From: Verrucomicrobiota bacterium
GTDB lineage: Bacteria > Verrucomicrobiota > Verrucomicrobiia > Limisphaerales > UBA1100
Assembly (NCBI GenBank): GCA_030747505.1
Contig: JASLKQ010000034.1
Coordinates: 1 to 33,076, forward strand
Direction: 5' to 3'
Length of the DNA: 33,076 bases
A program made the translations under genes and the position numbers. The notes under the pieces are model-generated. The model saw only the letters and a list, made by a program, of their open reading frames with translations, ran no database searches and was not told the DNA's origin. Positions within the stretch are counted from its first letter, which is position 1. The number at the start of each line of letters is the position of its first letter. This document shows positions 8,433 through 17,426 of this stretch, piece after piece.

Positions 8433-10856
8433 GTGAAACTAATCCCCACATTTCTGCTCCTGTCCGTTACCGCATCGACGTTGTTGTCGGCTGCCCTGTT
8501 TCCCAAGGGGACTGAGACGTTTTTGGAGATGCACTGTTTTGACTGTCATGGTGAAGACAAAAAGAAGGGTGGGTTGGATTTGGAAAATCTGGGTAATGAT
8601 TTGACCGAGGCGGCAGTGTTTACAAAATGGGAACGGGTCTTTGATCGGGTGGACAAGGGCGAGATGCCGCCAGCTAAGGTTAAGGATCGTCCTGCGGCTA
8701 AAGAGCTGGCCGGCTTCCGCGCGTCTCTCGAGTCGCAACTGATGAAAGCGCATGCGGCGGCGAAGGGAACCGTGTTACGCCGACTTAACCAGCGCGAATA
8801 TGCGAATACTATGAACGATCTCTTCGGCACCTCATTGGAATTGGAAGGCATGCTGCCAGAAGATGGTCGTTCACATGAGTTCGATAATGTCGGGCACGCA
8901 CTGGGTATTTCGATGCAGCACATGCAAATGTATCTGAGGGCTGCCGGAGTGGTGCTAAATGAGGCCGTTGCCAAGACGGTTCAGGCGCCCAAGCCGGAAA
9001 AGATCGTGGGGCGGTATACGGACGACAAGGGCGCAAGAAAATTCGTCGGCGACCAGTGGCTGAAGCTCAAGGATGATTCCATCGTTCGATTTGCGCGTAC
9101 GGGTTATCCTACCGGCATGATTCGTTCTGCGCGTACAAGGCAGGAGGGCTTTTACCGGATTAAGGTGCATGGGTTTGCCTATCAATCTGATAAACCGATC
9201 ACATTTTCTGTGGGCCTCACCACCTTTCAGCGGGGTGTGCCGAAGCCGGTGCTCGACTACTTTTCTTTTCCCCCCGGCGGACCAAACAAAATGCACACGG
9301 TTGAACTAACCGCAAAGATCGGCGCAAACTACATGATTAGTATTGAGCCTTACGGCATCATTGATCCGGATTTAGGTATTCGGCGCCGGGATAAAACTCC
9401 CATAACTACTGTGAAAACACCCGGTCTAGGCATTCACTCTGTGGAGATAGAGGGTCCGTTGATTAGCGAATATCCCTCTGCAGGCCATAAGCTACTTTTA
9501 GCCGGTATAAAACGAATAGAGATTCCACCACGCAACCCACATGACCGTGAAAAGAAGTGGTACAAGCCACAGTTTGAAATCAAATCGACCAATGAAAAGG
9601 CCGATGCCGAACAGGCGCTCGGCCGCTTGACCAACGCCGCCTTTCGCCGGTCGGTAGACGCCCGTGAGATCGCGCCTTACATAAAACTCTTTGAAGCCGA
9701 ACGAGCCAAGGGCGAGGCATTTGAATCCGCATTGCGTACGGCGGCTACGGCGGTATTGAGTTCACCTCATTTCCTTTTCCTGCGTGAATCGGCCGGAGCC
9801 CTTGATGACTACGCGCTGGCTAGCCGCCTTTCATATTTCCTTAACCGAACCGCACCCGATGATGAGTTGCTGGCGCTCGCCCACGAAGACAAACTGCGCA
9901 ACAATCTTCGTGCGCAAACCGAACGGTTACTTAAAGACAAACGTTTCGGACGTTTCATCACGGATTTCACTGAGGCATGGCTAAATCTACGCGACATGGA
10001 TTTTACTATACCCGACCGTTCTCTGTATCCGGAGTATGAACCATATCTGCGTTTCTCCATGCCGCTCGAGACAGAGGCGTTTTTGCGCGAACTGATCGAA
10101 GCTAATCATCCCGTCGCCAATATCGTTAAGAGCGATTTTGCCATGATCAATGATCGCATGGCTGAACACTATGGTATCAACGGTGTAACCGGATCACATT
10201 TTCGCAAGGTAAAGCTCCCTGAGGATAGTTGGCGGGGTGGGGTCCTTAGCCAGGGCAGCGTGCTGAAGGTGTCCGCCAATGGTTCGGCCACCTCGCCCGT
10301 GGTACGCGGTGTGTATGTAATGGAGCGCATCCTTGGCATCACCCCCACGCCACCGCCGCCGAATATCCCCGGCGTGGAGCCGGACATCCGCGGTGCATCT
10401 GCCTTGCGCGAGCTATTGGAGAAACACCGCAATGTTGCCAGCTGCGCTTCCTGTCATAACCACATCGATCCACTTGGGTTTGCCTTGGAGAGCTTCGACG
10501 TGACTGGAATGCGTCGCGACCGCTTCCGTAGTAAGGGCGGCGATAAGGTGAACGCCATCGTTCGCGGCCGCAAGGTGGTATACCGCCTTGGGCCTGAGGT
10601 GGATAGTTCCGGCAAGTTTATCGATGGCACACGCTATCAGGATTTCCGCGCCTACCGCGATTATCTTGCCAAGCACGATGACCGTCTGGCCCGAGCCTTC
10701 GCTGGTAAACTGCTCATCTTTGCTACTGGTCGTGAGCTGGGCTTCTCTGATCGTGCCGAGCTCGACCGCATTGTTGCCGATACCGCCCGAAACAAACATC
10801 GCCTTCGCGACCTGCTTCATCGTATCATTCGATCTGAGATTTTTCTCAACAAGTGA
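8433..10856 (+). CDS. PSD1-type planctomycete cytochrome c domain protein (DUF1587/DUF1592/DUF1588/DUF1585)
   Basis: GTG start with signal peptide. 'MHCFDCHGEDKKKGGLDLE' haem-c motif, 'VLRRLNQREYANTMNDLFG', 'FLFLRES...ALASRLSYFLNRTAPDDELL', 'CASCHNHIDPLGFALESFD', C-terminal 'GRELGFSDRAELDRIV'. Confidence 0.93.
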   Translation: MKLIPTFLLLSVTASTLLSAALFPKGTETFLEMHCFDCHGEDKKKGGLDLENLGNDLTEAAVFTKWERVFDRVDKGEMPPAKVKDRPAAKELAGFRASLESQLMKAHAAAKGTVLRRLNQREYANTMNDLFGTSLELEGMLPEDGRSHEFDNVGHALGISMQHMQMYLRAAGVVLNEAVAKTVQAPKPEKIVGRYTDDKGARKFVGDQWLKLKDDSIVRFARTGYPTGMIRSARTRQEGFYRIKVHGFAYQSDKPITFSVGLTTFQRGVPKPVLDYFSFPPGGPNKMHTVELTAKIGANYMISIEPYGIIDPDLGIRRRDKTPITTVKTPGLGIHSVEIEGPLISEYPSAGHKLLLAGIKRIEIPPRNPHDREKKWYKPQFEIKSTNEKADAEQALGRLTNAAFRRSVDAREIAPYIKLFEAERAKGEAFESALRTAATAVLSSPHFLFLRESAGALDDYALASRLSYFLNRTAPDDELLALAHEDKLRNNLRAQTERLLKDKRFGRFITDFTEAWLNLRDMDFTIPDRSLYPEYEPYLRFSMPLETEAFLRELIEANHPVANIVKSDFAMINDRMAEHYGINGVTGSHFRKVKLPEDSWRGGVLSQGSVLKVSANGSATSPVVRGVYVMERILGITPTPPPPNIPGVEPDIRGASALRELLEKHRNVASCASCHNHIDPLGFALESFDVTGMRRDRFRSKGGDKVNAIVRGRKVVYRLGPEVDSSGKFIDGTRYQDFRAYRDYLAKHDDRLARAFAGKLLIFATGRELGFSDRAELDRIVADTARNKHRLRDLLHRIIRSEIFLNK

Positions 10857-10857
10857 G

Positions 10858-12141
10858 ATGAGTCATATCGCTAAAAAACATTCGCTTAATCGCCGTGCCT
10901 TTCTCAAGGGTGCCGGTGCGACTGTAGCTCTGCCGTTCCTGAGTGCCATGACCCCTGCCTTTACCGCGGAACCGACTGCGCCCAAACGATTTGTGGCGAT
11001 GAATGGGGGTCTTGGCTTTCACGCACCCCACTTCATTCCCTCGGAAACCGGTGCGAATTATAAGACGTCCCTTTACCTGCAAAAGCTCGAGAAGCATCGG
11101 AAAGATTTCACGGTGTTTTCAGGCTTGTCCCATCCTAATTCCAATGGAAATAGTGGCCACGCCAGCGAATTGACCTGGCTCACCAGTGCTCCCCGCCCTG
11201 GCTTGGCTGGCTTCAAGAACACCATTTCGCTCGATCAGTTGATGGCCAAGCATATCGGTGCGGCTACGCGGTTTCCTTCGCTTACTGTTGGTGCACGTGG
11301 CCAGTCGCTATCATGGACCGCCAATGGCGTACAGATTCCCGCACAGATGCATCCGGCCAAAATCTTTCGCTCACTCTTTGTAAACGGCACCGAGAGAGAG
11401 GTGGCTGAGGAAATCAAGAACCTTGAACGCGGCCGTAGTATTCTTGATACGGTGCTTAATGATGCTAGAACGCTCAACCTGACCCTTGGCGCACGCGATC
11501 GTGAGAAACTCGATGAGTACTTTACCTCGGTCCGCGAATTGGAAATCCGTTTACAGCAAAACAAACAGTGGGCCAATCGCCCCAAGCCTAAGGTCAACTA
11601 CAAGGAGCCACAGGACGTTGCTGACCGTAACGACATCCTCGCCAAACAACGCCTGATGTACGATCTCATCCTGCTGGCGTTGCAGACTGACTCAACGCGT
11701 GTGATCGCTTTCTCCATCGGCGGTATGAATGCCGTGCCCAGCAATATTCCCGGCGTACACACCGACTGGCACATGCTCTCCCACCATGGACGCGACGAGG
11801 ACAAGATCGAGGAATTGGCCCGCATTGAAGCTGCTGAGTTTGAGGTATTTGGCGAATTCCTCACCAAGTTGAAAAAGGTAAAGGAGTCCGGCGGCCATTT
11901 GCTTGACCACACCGCCATACTGTTCGGCTCCAATCTCGGCAACGCCTCTTCACACAGTTGGCGCAACCTGCCCATCCTGCTCGCTGGTGGGGGTTATAAA
12001 CACGGCCACCACGTTGCCCATGATTCAAACGACAACACCCCCTTCGCCAACCTCTTCGTCCCGCTTGCCCAACGCATGGGCGTGGAAACCGATAAGTTCG
12101 GCAGTAGTACCGCCAGCACCATCCGCGGGCTGGAGTGCTAA
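10858..12141 (+). CDS. DUF1552 family protein
   Basis: Listed ORF starts at 10588 but ATG at 10858 begins MSHIAKKHSLNRRAFLKGAGATVALPFLSAM (Tat-like signal), 1 nt after the upstream stop. 'SGLSHP', 'ISLDQLMAKHIG', 'REKLDEYFTSVRELEIRL' are typical of DUF1552. Confidence 0.92.
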   Translation: MSHIAKKHSLNRRAFLKGAGATVALPFLSAMTPAFTAEPTAPKRFVAMNGGLGFHAPHFIPSETGANYKTSLYLQKLEKHRKDFTVFSGLSHPNSNGNSGHASELTWLTSAPRPGLAGFKNTISLDQLMAKHIGAATRFPSLTVGARGQSLSWTANGVQIPAQMHPAKIFRSLFVNGTEREVAEEIKNLERGRSILDTVLNDARTLNLTLGARDREKLDEYFTSVRELEIRLQQNKQWANRPKPKVNYKEPQDVADRNDILAKQRLMYDLILLALQTDSTRVIAFSIGGMNAVPSNIPGVHTDWHMLSHHGRDEDKIEELARIEAAEFEVFGEFLTKLKKVKESGGHLLDHTAILFGSNLGNASSHSWRNLPILLAGGGYKHGHHVAHDSNDNTPFANLFVPLAQRMGVETDKFGSSTASTIRGLEC

Positions 12142-12190
12142 CGTTTTTGCGTGTTCTTATTTTGCATCCAGTTTATCTTTTCACGCACCG

Positions 12191-13561
12191 ATGAAAGTGC
12201 ATGCCTATCTTTTTTTTCTTTTGGCTCACCTGTCCGTTTTAGCGGTGGATAAACCGAATGTCATTTATATCCTCACAGACGACTTGGGCTACGGAGATCT
12301 CTCGTGTTATGGACAGAAAAAGTTCCAGACACCCAATATTGATCGGCTGGCCAAGGAAGGACTCAAGTTCACCGCTCATTACTCGGGCAATACCGTGTGT
12401 TCACCCAGTCGGGCGGTTTTGATGACCGGTCAACATTCGGGGCACTGCTATATCCGGGGAAACCTGAGTGGCGAGAAGGGGGCAGCACTCAATCCCAGGA
12501 TGACAGTGCTGCCTGAGGTTTTTAAGTCTGCAGGTTATCGTACCGGAGCCTTTGGTAAATGGGGGCTGGGGCACACGCACTTGCAAGGGGATGCTAATCC
12601 TTTAAGTCATGGTTTTGATGAATTTTACGGATGGAAGAGTCAGAGCATTGCCCATACCTACTATCCCTCTACTGCTGTGCATAATGGTAAAGAGGTGCCC
12701 TTGAAAAAAGGCACCTATCTGCATATTCCGATGATGGAGCATGCGCGCGGTTTTATTCGAAGCAGTGTGAAGGCCAAGAAACCCTTCTTCTGCTATATCC
12801 CAACGGCCATTCCCCACGCGGCCATGCATGCGCCCAAGGAACTGCATGAAAAATGGCGCAAAAAGTTTTCGCAGTATGATACCAAGGTGGGCAAGTACCG
12901 TGCGGGTGAAGAAGAATGCCCGGATGTACAAAACCCCATCGCCGGTTTTGCCGCGATGATGGAACATCTGGATAATGAAGTGGGGGCAATACTGGCCTTG
13001 CTCCAAGAGTTGAAGGTGGATGAAAATACACTTGTGATGTTTGCCAGTGATAATGGTGCCCATAAGGAGGGTGGTCATAACCCGACCTTTTGGAATTCCA
13101 CCGGCAGTCTGCGTGGGTACAAGCGCGATATGCACGAAGGCGGTATCCGCACGCCGATGTTGGCCCGCTGGCCGGGTGTGATTTCGCAAGGCACCACCAC
13201 CGCTCACATCAGCGGTTTTCAGGATGTATTACCCACAATTTGTGAGCTGATTGATCGACCGGTGCCAAGGCAGAATGATGGCATCTCTTTTCTGCCCACC
13301 TTGCGGGGTGAAAAGCAGAAGCAGCAAGCCCACGGCTACCTTTACTTTGAATTCTGCAAAAGTCCGCAACAGAAAATATTTTCGCAGGCTGTCCGGATGG
13401 GCGACTGGAAGGCTTATCGGCAGGCAGGCCAACCATTGGAGTTATTTAACCTCGCAAAGGATCCTTATGAAAAAAACGATCTTGCCCGTGCCAATCCCGA
13501 TCTGGTTGCCAAGATGAAAGCGGTGATCAAGGAGGCACATAAACCGCTTCCCACACAGTAG
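12191..13561 (+). CDS. Type I sulfatase (alkaline-phosphatase superfamily), exported
   Basis: Start moved from 11903 to ATG 12191 (MKVHAYLFFLLAHLSVLA signal). 'PNVIYILTDDLGYGDLSCYG', FGly motif CSPSRAVLMTG (Cys codon 12398-12400), 'GKWGLGH', 'FASDNGAHKEGGH'. Confidence 0.96.
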   Translation: MKVHAYLFFLLAHLSVLAVDKPNVIYILTDDLGYGDLSCYGQKKFQTPNIDRLAKEGLKFTAHYSGNTVCSPSRAVLMTGQHSGHCYIRGNLSGEKGAALNPRMTVLPEVFKSAGYRTGAFGKWGLGHTHLQGDANPLSHGFDEFYGWKSQSIAHTYYPSTAVHNGKEVPLKKGTYLHIPMMEHARGFIRSSVKAKKPFFCYIPTAIPHAAMHAPKELHEKWRKKFSQYDTKVGKYRAGEEECPDVQNPIAGFAAMMEHLDNEVGAILALLQELKVDENTLVMFASDNGAHKEGGHNPTFWNSTGSLRGYKRDMHEGGIRTPMLARWPGVISQGTTTAHISGFQDVLPTICELIDRPVPRQNDGISFLPTLRGEKQKQQAHGYLYFEFCKSPQQKIFSQAVRMGDWKAYRQAGQPLELFNLAKDPYEKNDLARANPDLVAKMKAVIKEAHKPLPTQ

Positions 13562-13563
13562 AA

Positions 13564-14910
13564 ATGTTTCGGTTCGTTAAGCTGTTTTTTATTAGTCTGG
13601 TGCTGAATCCTTTTCTGGAGGCGGCAGATCTTGAGAAACCGGCCGATGGACTTTCGATTATCCGGCCGGCTTCTTCTCCAGGCCCCCTGGATAACCCACT
13701 CAAGGGATATTGCCTTTATACGACCGCCGGGAAAATCCACCGGCCTTACTCAATGGTTTTTCAATATGTTTCATGGAAAGAACTCGAACCGGTTGAAGGC
13801 AGGTATGCCTTTGAGGATTGGGAGAAAATAAAATGGTCGCACCCCCGGGCAAGCGGCAAGCACGTTGTGCTCCGGGTTTATGTGGATTATCCGAGTAAAT
13901 CTTCAGGGGTGCCTGACTGGTTGCGTGCCAAGGGAGTGACTGAAAAGGATTACCGTGCGCATGGAGGAGGCAAGAGCCCCGACTATAATCACCCCCAAAT
14001 GGTGCTGGCACTGGAACGATTAATTGCTGCAATGGGTAAACGCTACAACACGCATCCGCGTGTGGCCTTTATTCAACTGGGTCTTCTGGGCTTTTGGGGT
14101 GAGTGGCACACTTATCCACGCGGGGAATTGTTTGCTTCTGAGGCTACTCAACATCGGATTATTCGAGCTTACTTGAAAGCGTTTCCCAACAAGCAACTTA
14201 TGGCTCGATATGCTGATGGGGTTCTATCCAAGTATCATGCCATCGGTTTTCATGACGACATGTTTCCGGAGGATACCGATAACGGAAAGGATTGGTCTTT
14301 TCTGGCACGCATGCGCAGAGGTGGACACATTGATAGTTGGAAACACAACGTGGTGGGTGGTGAAATGGTTCCCAATGCCGCCGGAAAATGGATGGGTAAT
14401 CAATGGGCCCACACACAAGAAATGGTTAAGCGTTCACATTTTTCCTGGGTGGGGCCATATGGCCCAGCTCTGGATGCGAAAGTTTCAGTTGATTTGGTTG
14501 CTAACAGCGATGAGCTAGTCCGTAAAATGGGGTATCAGTTCCGCTTAACTGAAATCCGTCACCCAAAGAGTGTCTTTGCAGGAGGTGAATGCTCGGTTGT
14601 GTTGCAGGGGGTCAATGAGGGAGTGGCTCCATTTTATTATCCGTGGCCAGTTAAGCTGGTTTGGCTGGATGCCAAAGGAGATATTTTATCCACGGTAAAA
14701 ATTCGGGATGATATACGAAAATGGCTGCCGGGTAAGTTTGAGATCAAGACAACTTTTACTGCTCCAACAACATCAGGAATCTATCATTTGGGTTTTGGGA
14801 TTGAAGATCCCTGGAAAAATAAACCGGCGATTCGTTTGGCTAATAGGCTGCCTCTAATGGGAGGCTGGACCGTGCTGGGTCTGGTTCAAGTAAAATCAAA
14901 ACTCAAATAG
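13564..14910 (+). CDS. DUF4832/DUF4874-type exported glycosidase-like protein
   Basis: Signal peptide MFRFVKLFFISLVLNPFLEA. 'NPLKGY', 'FQYVSWKELEPVEGRYAFEDWE', 'VAFIQLGLLGFWGEWHTYP' are typical of DUF4832-type TIM-barrel proteins. Confidence 0.75.
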   Translation: MFRFVKLFFISLVLNPFLEAADLEKPADGLSIIRPASSPGPLDNPLKGYCLYTTAGKIHRPYSMVFQYVSWKELEPVEGRYAFEDWEKIKWSHPRASGKHVVLRVYVDYPSKSSGVPDWLRAKGVTEKDYRAHGGGKSPDYNHPQMVLALERLIAAMGKRYNTHPRVAFIQLGLLGFWGEWHTYPRGELFASEATQHRIIRAYLKAFPNKQLMARYADGVLSKYHAIGFHDDMFPEDTDNGKDWSFLARMRRGGHIDSWKHNVVGGEMVPNAAGKWMGNQWAHTQEMVKRSHFSWVGPYGPALDAKVSVDLVANSDELVRKMGYQFRLTEIRHPKSVFAGGECSVVLQGVNEGVAPFYYPWPVKLVWLDAKGDILSTVKIRDDIRKWLPGKFEIKTTFTAPTTSGIYHLGFGIEDPWKNKPAIRLANRLPLMGGWTVLGLVQVKSKLK

Positions 14911-14971
14911 TCTTTGTTCCCTTTTCAGTCGTGACCTGAGGAGAAGTTTTCTGTTACCTTCTCTCTCTCAA

Positions 14972-17380
14972 ATGAGACGTTTGGTTTTCATTTTATTTCT
15001 GCTGGTGGTGCTTGTGGCCCGGGCCGATGAAGTCTTTAAAAAGGACGTGTTGCCTGTTTTGCATAAGCATTGTTTTGGCTGTCACGGAGAGAAGAAGCAG
15101 AAAGGGGATCTTAGGCTGGATACACTTGATCCGGATATTGTCCAAGGCACTTCGGCGGAGCGGTGGCATGATGCTTTAAATAAAATTAACCTTGGAGAAA
15201 TGCCCCCTGAAAAAGAGCCTCCCTTAACGGTCTCTGAAAGGAGGAAGTTAACCGGCTGGATTACCCAGCGCCTTAAGATGGCAACTGACATCCGTCGCAA
15301 TGCAGGTGGACAGGCGGTATTAAGACGCCTTAACCGTACTGAGTACCAATATACCATGACCGACCTCCTGGGTTTCGAAATGGATTATAGCGAGAATTTG
15401 CCCTCCGATTCCCGTTCACCTGAAGGCTTCAAGAACAACGGTGCTTCCCTGGGCATGGCTGCCCTGCAAATTGAAAGCAGCCTAAAGACCGCAAGGAAAG
15501 CGTTGGACTTCATCCTCGTGGAAGGGGGGCAGGGCAAGAGGGAAGTCACCCAAATCAACCGAAACAATGGTGCCATGAAAGGCCCCAATAGCAGGCGTTT
15601 CAGTGGCCTTTCCTCGGATCGTCTGGGGCGTGTGAACTTTTGGCATGGGTCCTTCAAGGGTCTGCCCCGGACAGGCAGGTTTACTATTCGGGTGAAGGCC
15701 TACACGGACCGGAAGCCGAATCAGCCCGTACCCATCCTCTATGCTCAATACGGGTATTTCGTTTCCGGATTAACCCTCAATATAATGAGTGATGCTGGAG
15801 AAATTGCGATTACCTCAAGCACTCCCCGGTATTATGAAATTTCCGGTTGGCCCGAGTTCTTTCCCCAACCAGAGGCTCGTGTGCCCGATGGCAAATTGAG
15901 TGGAATTATCGCCTTGCAAAATGCCCTCCATGACGGTGAATCACCACCCAAGGCAATCAACAAGGTAATTGAGGAGAAAGATAAGAAAGGCAAGATTAGG
16001 AAAAAGAAAGTAAAGGTCTACCCCGAGGACCCTGATTTTCCCCGGATTATCATCGAGTCCGTAGAGTTTGTTCGCAATGACTACCCGTCTTGGCCTCCTC
16101 CTTTACACCGGGGAATCATTCGTGAAGGCGAGGACTTGAGCGACTCGAAGGTGGTTAAGGATATATTGAGCCGATTCCTGCGTCGAGCCTGGAGGCGCCC
16201 TGTCAGCGAGGAAGAAAAAGGTAAATGGTTGGCTCACTACGAGGTTATACGGAAGCAGTCGGACACATCTGTCGCAGCCCTCAAGGAAACCTTGTCTGCC
16301 GCCTTAGCTTCCCCTCACTTCCTGTACCTGAGCGAACCTTTCAAGTCCGACAAGCCAAGGAAGCTTAACGCCCATGAGTTGGCCGCCAGGCTGTCCTATT
16401 TTATTTGGAGCTCGATGCCTGATGAGGAGCTATCGGTCCTGGCTGATTCCGGCCGTATTCTGGAAGACTCCGTATTGCAAGGACAGTTTGAACGGATGTT
16501 AAAGGATTCGAGGTCCGATCGATTCGCCAAGGAGTTTTGTGACCAGTGGCTGGATCTTGAAGGGGTTGATCGGGTGGCTGTTAACCCCCAGTACTACAAG
16601 AATTTCGATAATCGCTTGAAGCCCTACATGGCCGGAGAAACCCGGGCATTTTTCAGGGAAATCCTCCGGAGCAATACATCCGCACTGCAATTTCTTGATG
16701 CGGACTTCACCATGCTTAACGCGCCCTTGGCCAAACATTACGGGTTGGAGGGACCTAGATCCCAAAACTTTGAGCGCGTTTCTCTTCGAGGTACCGGTAG
16801 GCCCGGAGGTGTGCTTGGCCATGCCTCCACTCACTTGGCAGGATCGGATGGAGCGGACTCTCACCCAATCAAGCGGGCGGTTTGGATCAGAGAACGCCTG
16901 CTTCATGACCCCCCCAATCCTCCTCCACCTGATGTTCCCGGTGTGGAAAAAAGTGTACCTAACTTTGAGAAGCTTTCGGTTCGGGAACAGCTTGCTGTTC
17001 ATCGGAAAAAAGAGGCCTGTGCAGATTGTCACCGTAGTATTGACCCATGGGGGATTGCTCTTGAGAGATATGACGTGATTGGACTGCAAAGGGAAAAGAC
17101 CGCCCGCCGAAAGAAACCCGTTTCCGCTGAAACCATTCTGCCGGGAAATCATGAAATCTCTGGACTGGGTGATCTCCAGAAATACCTGATCAATGAAAGG
17201 CGCGAGCAATTTACAAAGGCATTGGTAACCAAATTACTGACCTATGCCCTGGGCCGCTCCTTGAGGCTGGCCGATGAACCCTTGATTGAAGAGCTGAACG
17301 CTGAATTTTCAAAGGACGACTACCGGCTTTCAGGATTAATGAAAAATATTGTCACGAGTCGGCCTTTTTTATCGCGATAA
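14972..17380 (+). CDS. Second PSD1-type planctomycete cytochrome c domain protein (DUF1587/1592/1588/1585)
   Basis: Signal peptide. 'KHCFGCHGEKKQKGDLRLDTLD', 'VLRRLNRTEYQYTMTDLLG', 'LAARLSYFIWSSMPDEEL', 'CADCHRSIDPWGIALERYDVIG', C-terminal 'LLTYALGRSLRLAD'. Confidence 0.93.
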   Translation: MRRLVFILFLLVVLVARADEVFKKDVLPVLHKHCFGCHGEKKQKGDLRLDTLDPDIVQGTSAERWHDALNKINLGEMPPEKEPPLTVSERRKLTGWITQRLKMATDIRRNAGGQAVLRRLNRTEYQYTMTDLLGFEMDYSENLPSDSRSPEGFKNNGASLGMAALQIESSLKTARKALDFILVEGGQGKREVTQINRNNGAMKGPNSRRFSGLSSDRLGRVNFWHGSFKGLPRTGRFTIRVKAYTDRKPNQPVPILYAQYGYFVSGLTLNIMSDAGEIAITSSTPRYYEISGWPEFFPQPEARVPDGKLSGIIALQNALHDGESPPKAINKVIEEKDKKGKIRKKKVKVYPEDPDFPRIIIESVEFVRNDYPSWPPPLHRGIIREGEDLSDSKVVKDILSRFLRRAWRRPVSEEEKGKWLAHYEVIRKQSDTSVAALKETLSAALASPHFLYLSEPFKSDKPRKLNAHELAARLSYFIWSSMPDEELSVLADSGRILEDSVLQGQFERMLKDSRSDRFAKEFCDQWLDLEGVDRVAVNPQYYKNFDNRLKPYMAGETRAFFREILRSNTSALQFLDADFTMLNAPLAKHYGLEGPRSQNFERVSLRGTGRPGGVLGHASTHLAGSDGADSHPIKRAVWIRERLLHDPPNPPPPDVPGVEKSVPNFEKLSVREQLAVHRKKEACADCHRSIDPWGIALERYDVIGLQREKTARRKKPVSAETILPGNHEISGLGDLQKYLINERREQFTKALVTKLLTYALGRSLRLADEPLIEELNAEFSKDDYRLSGLMKNIVTSRPFLSR

Positions 17381-17426
17381 CAACCATTAATATGTATTTT
17401 CCAATGAGCACGTGCGGGGGGCTTTT

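Noticed and set aside
10345-10375. Polyproline 'TPPPPNIPG' in PSD1 (also in the second PSD1 near 16915)
   Set aside because: This is a conserved family motif of DUF1588-type regions, not an unusual feature.
10588-10857. N-terminal extension of the DUF1552 ORF
   Set aside because: Overlaps the conserved DUF1585 C-terminus of the upstream gene; the Tat-like signal begins at ATG 10858.
11903-12190. N-terminal extension of the sulfatase ORF
   Set aside because: Overlaps the DUF1552 3' end; a clear signal peptide begins at ATG 12191.
12602-13207. 201-aa minus-strand ORF antisense to the sulfatase
   Set aside because: Entirely inside a conserved sulfatase gene; no recognisable domain.
16499-17209. 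236-aa minus-strand ORF antisense to the second PSD1 gene
   Set aside because: Opposite strand has a confidently identified conserved protein; the antisense translation shows no recognisable domain and is best explained as a shadow ORF.
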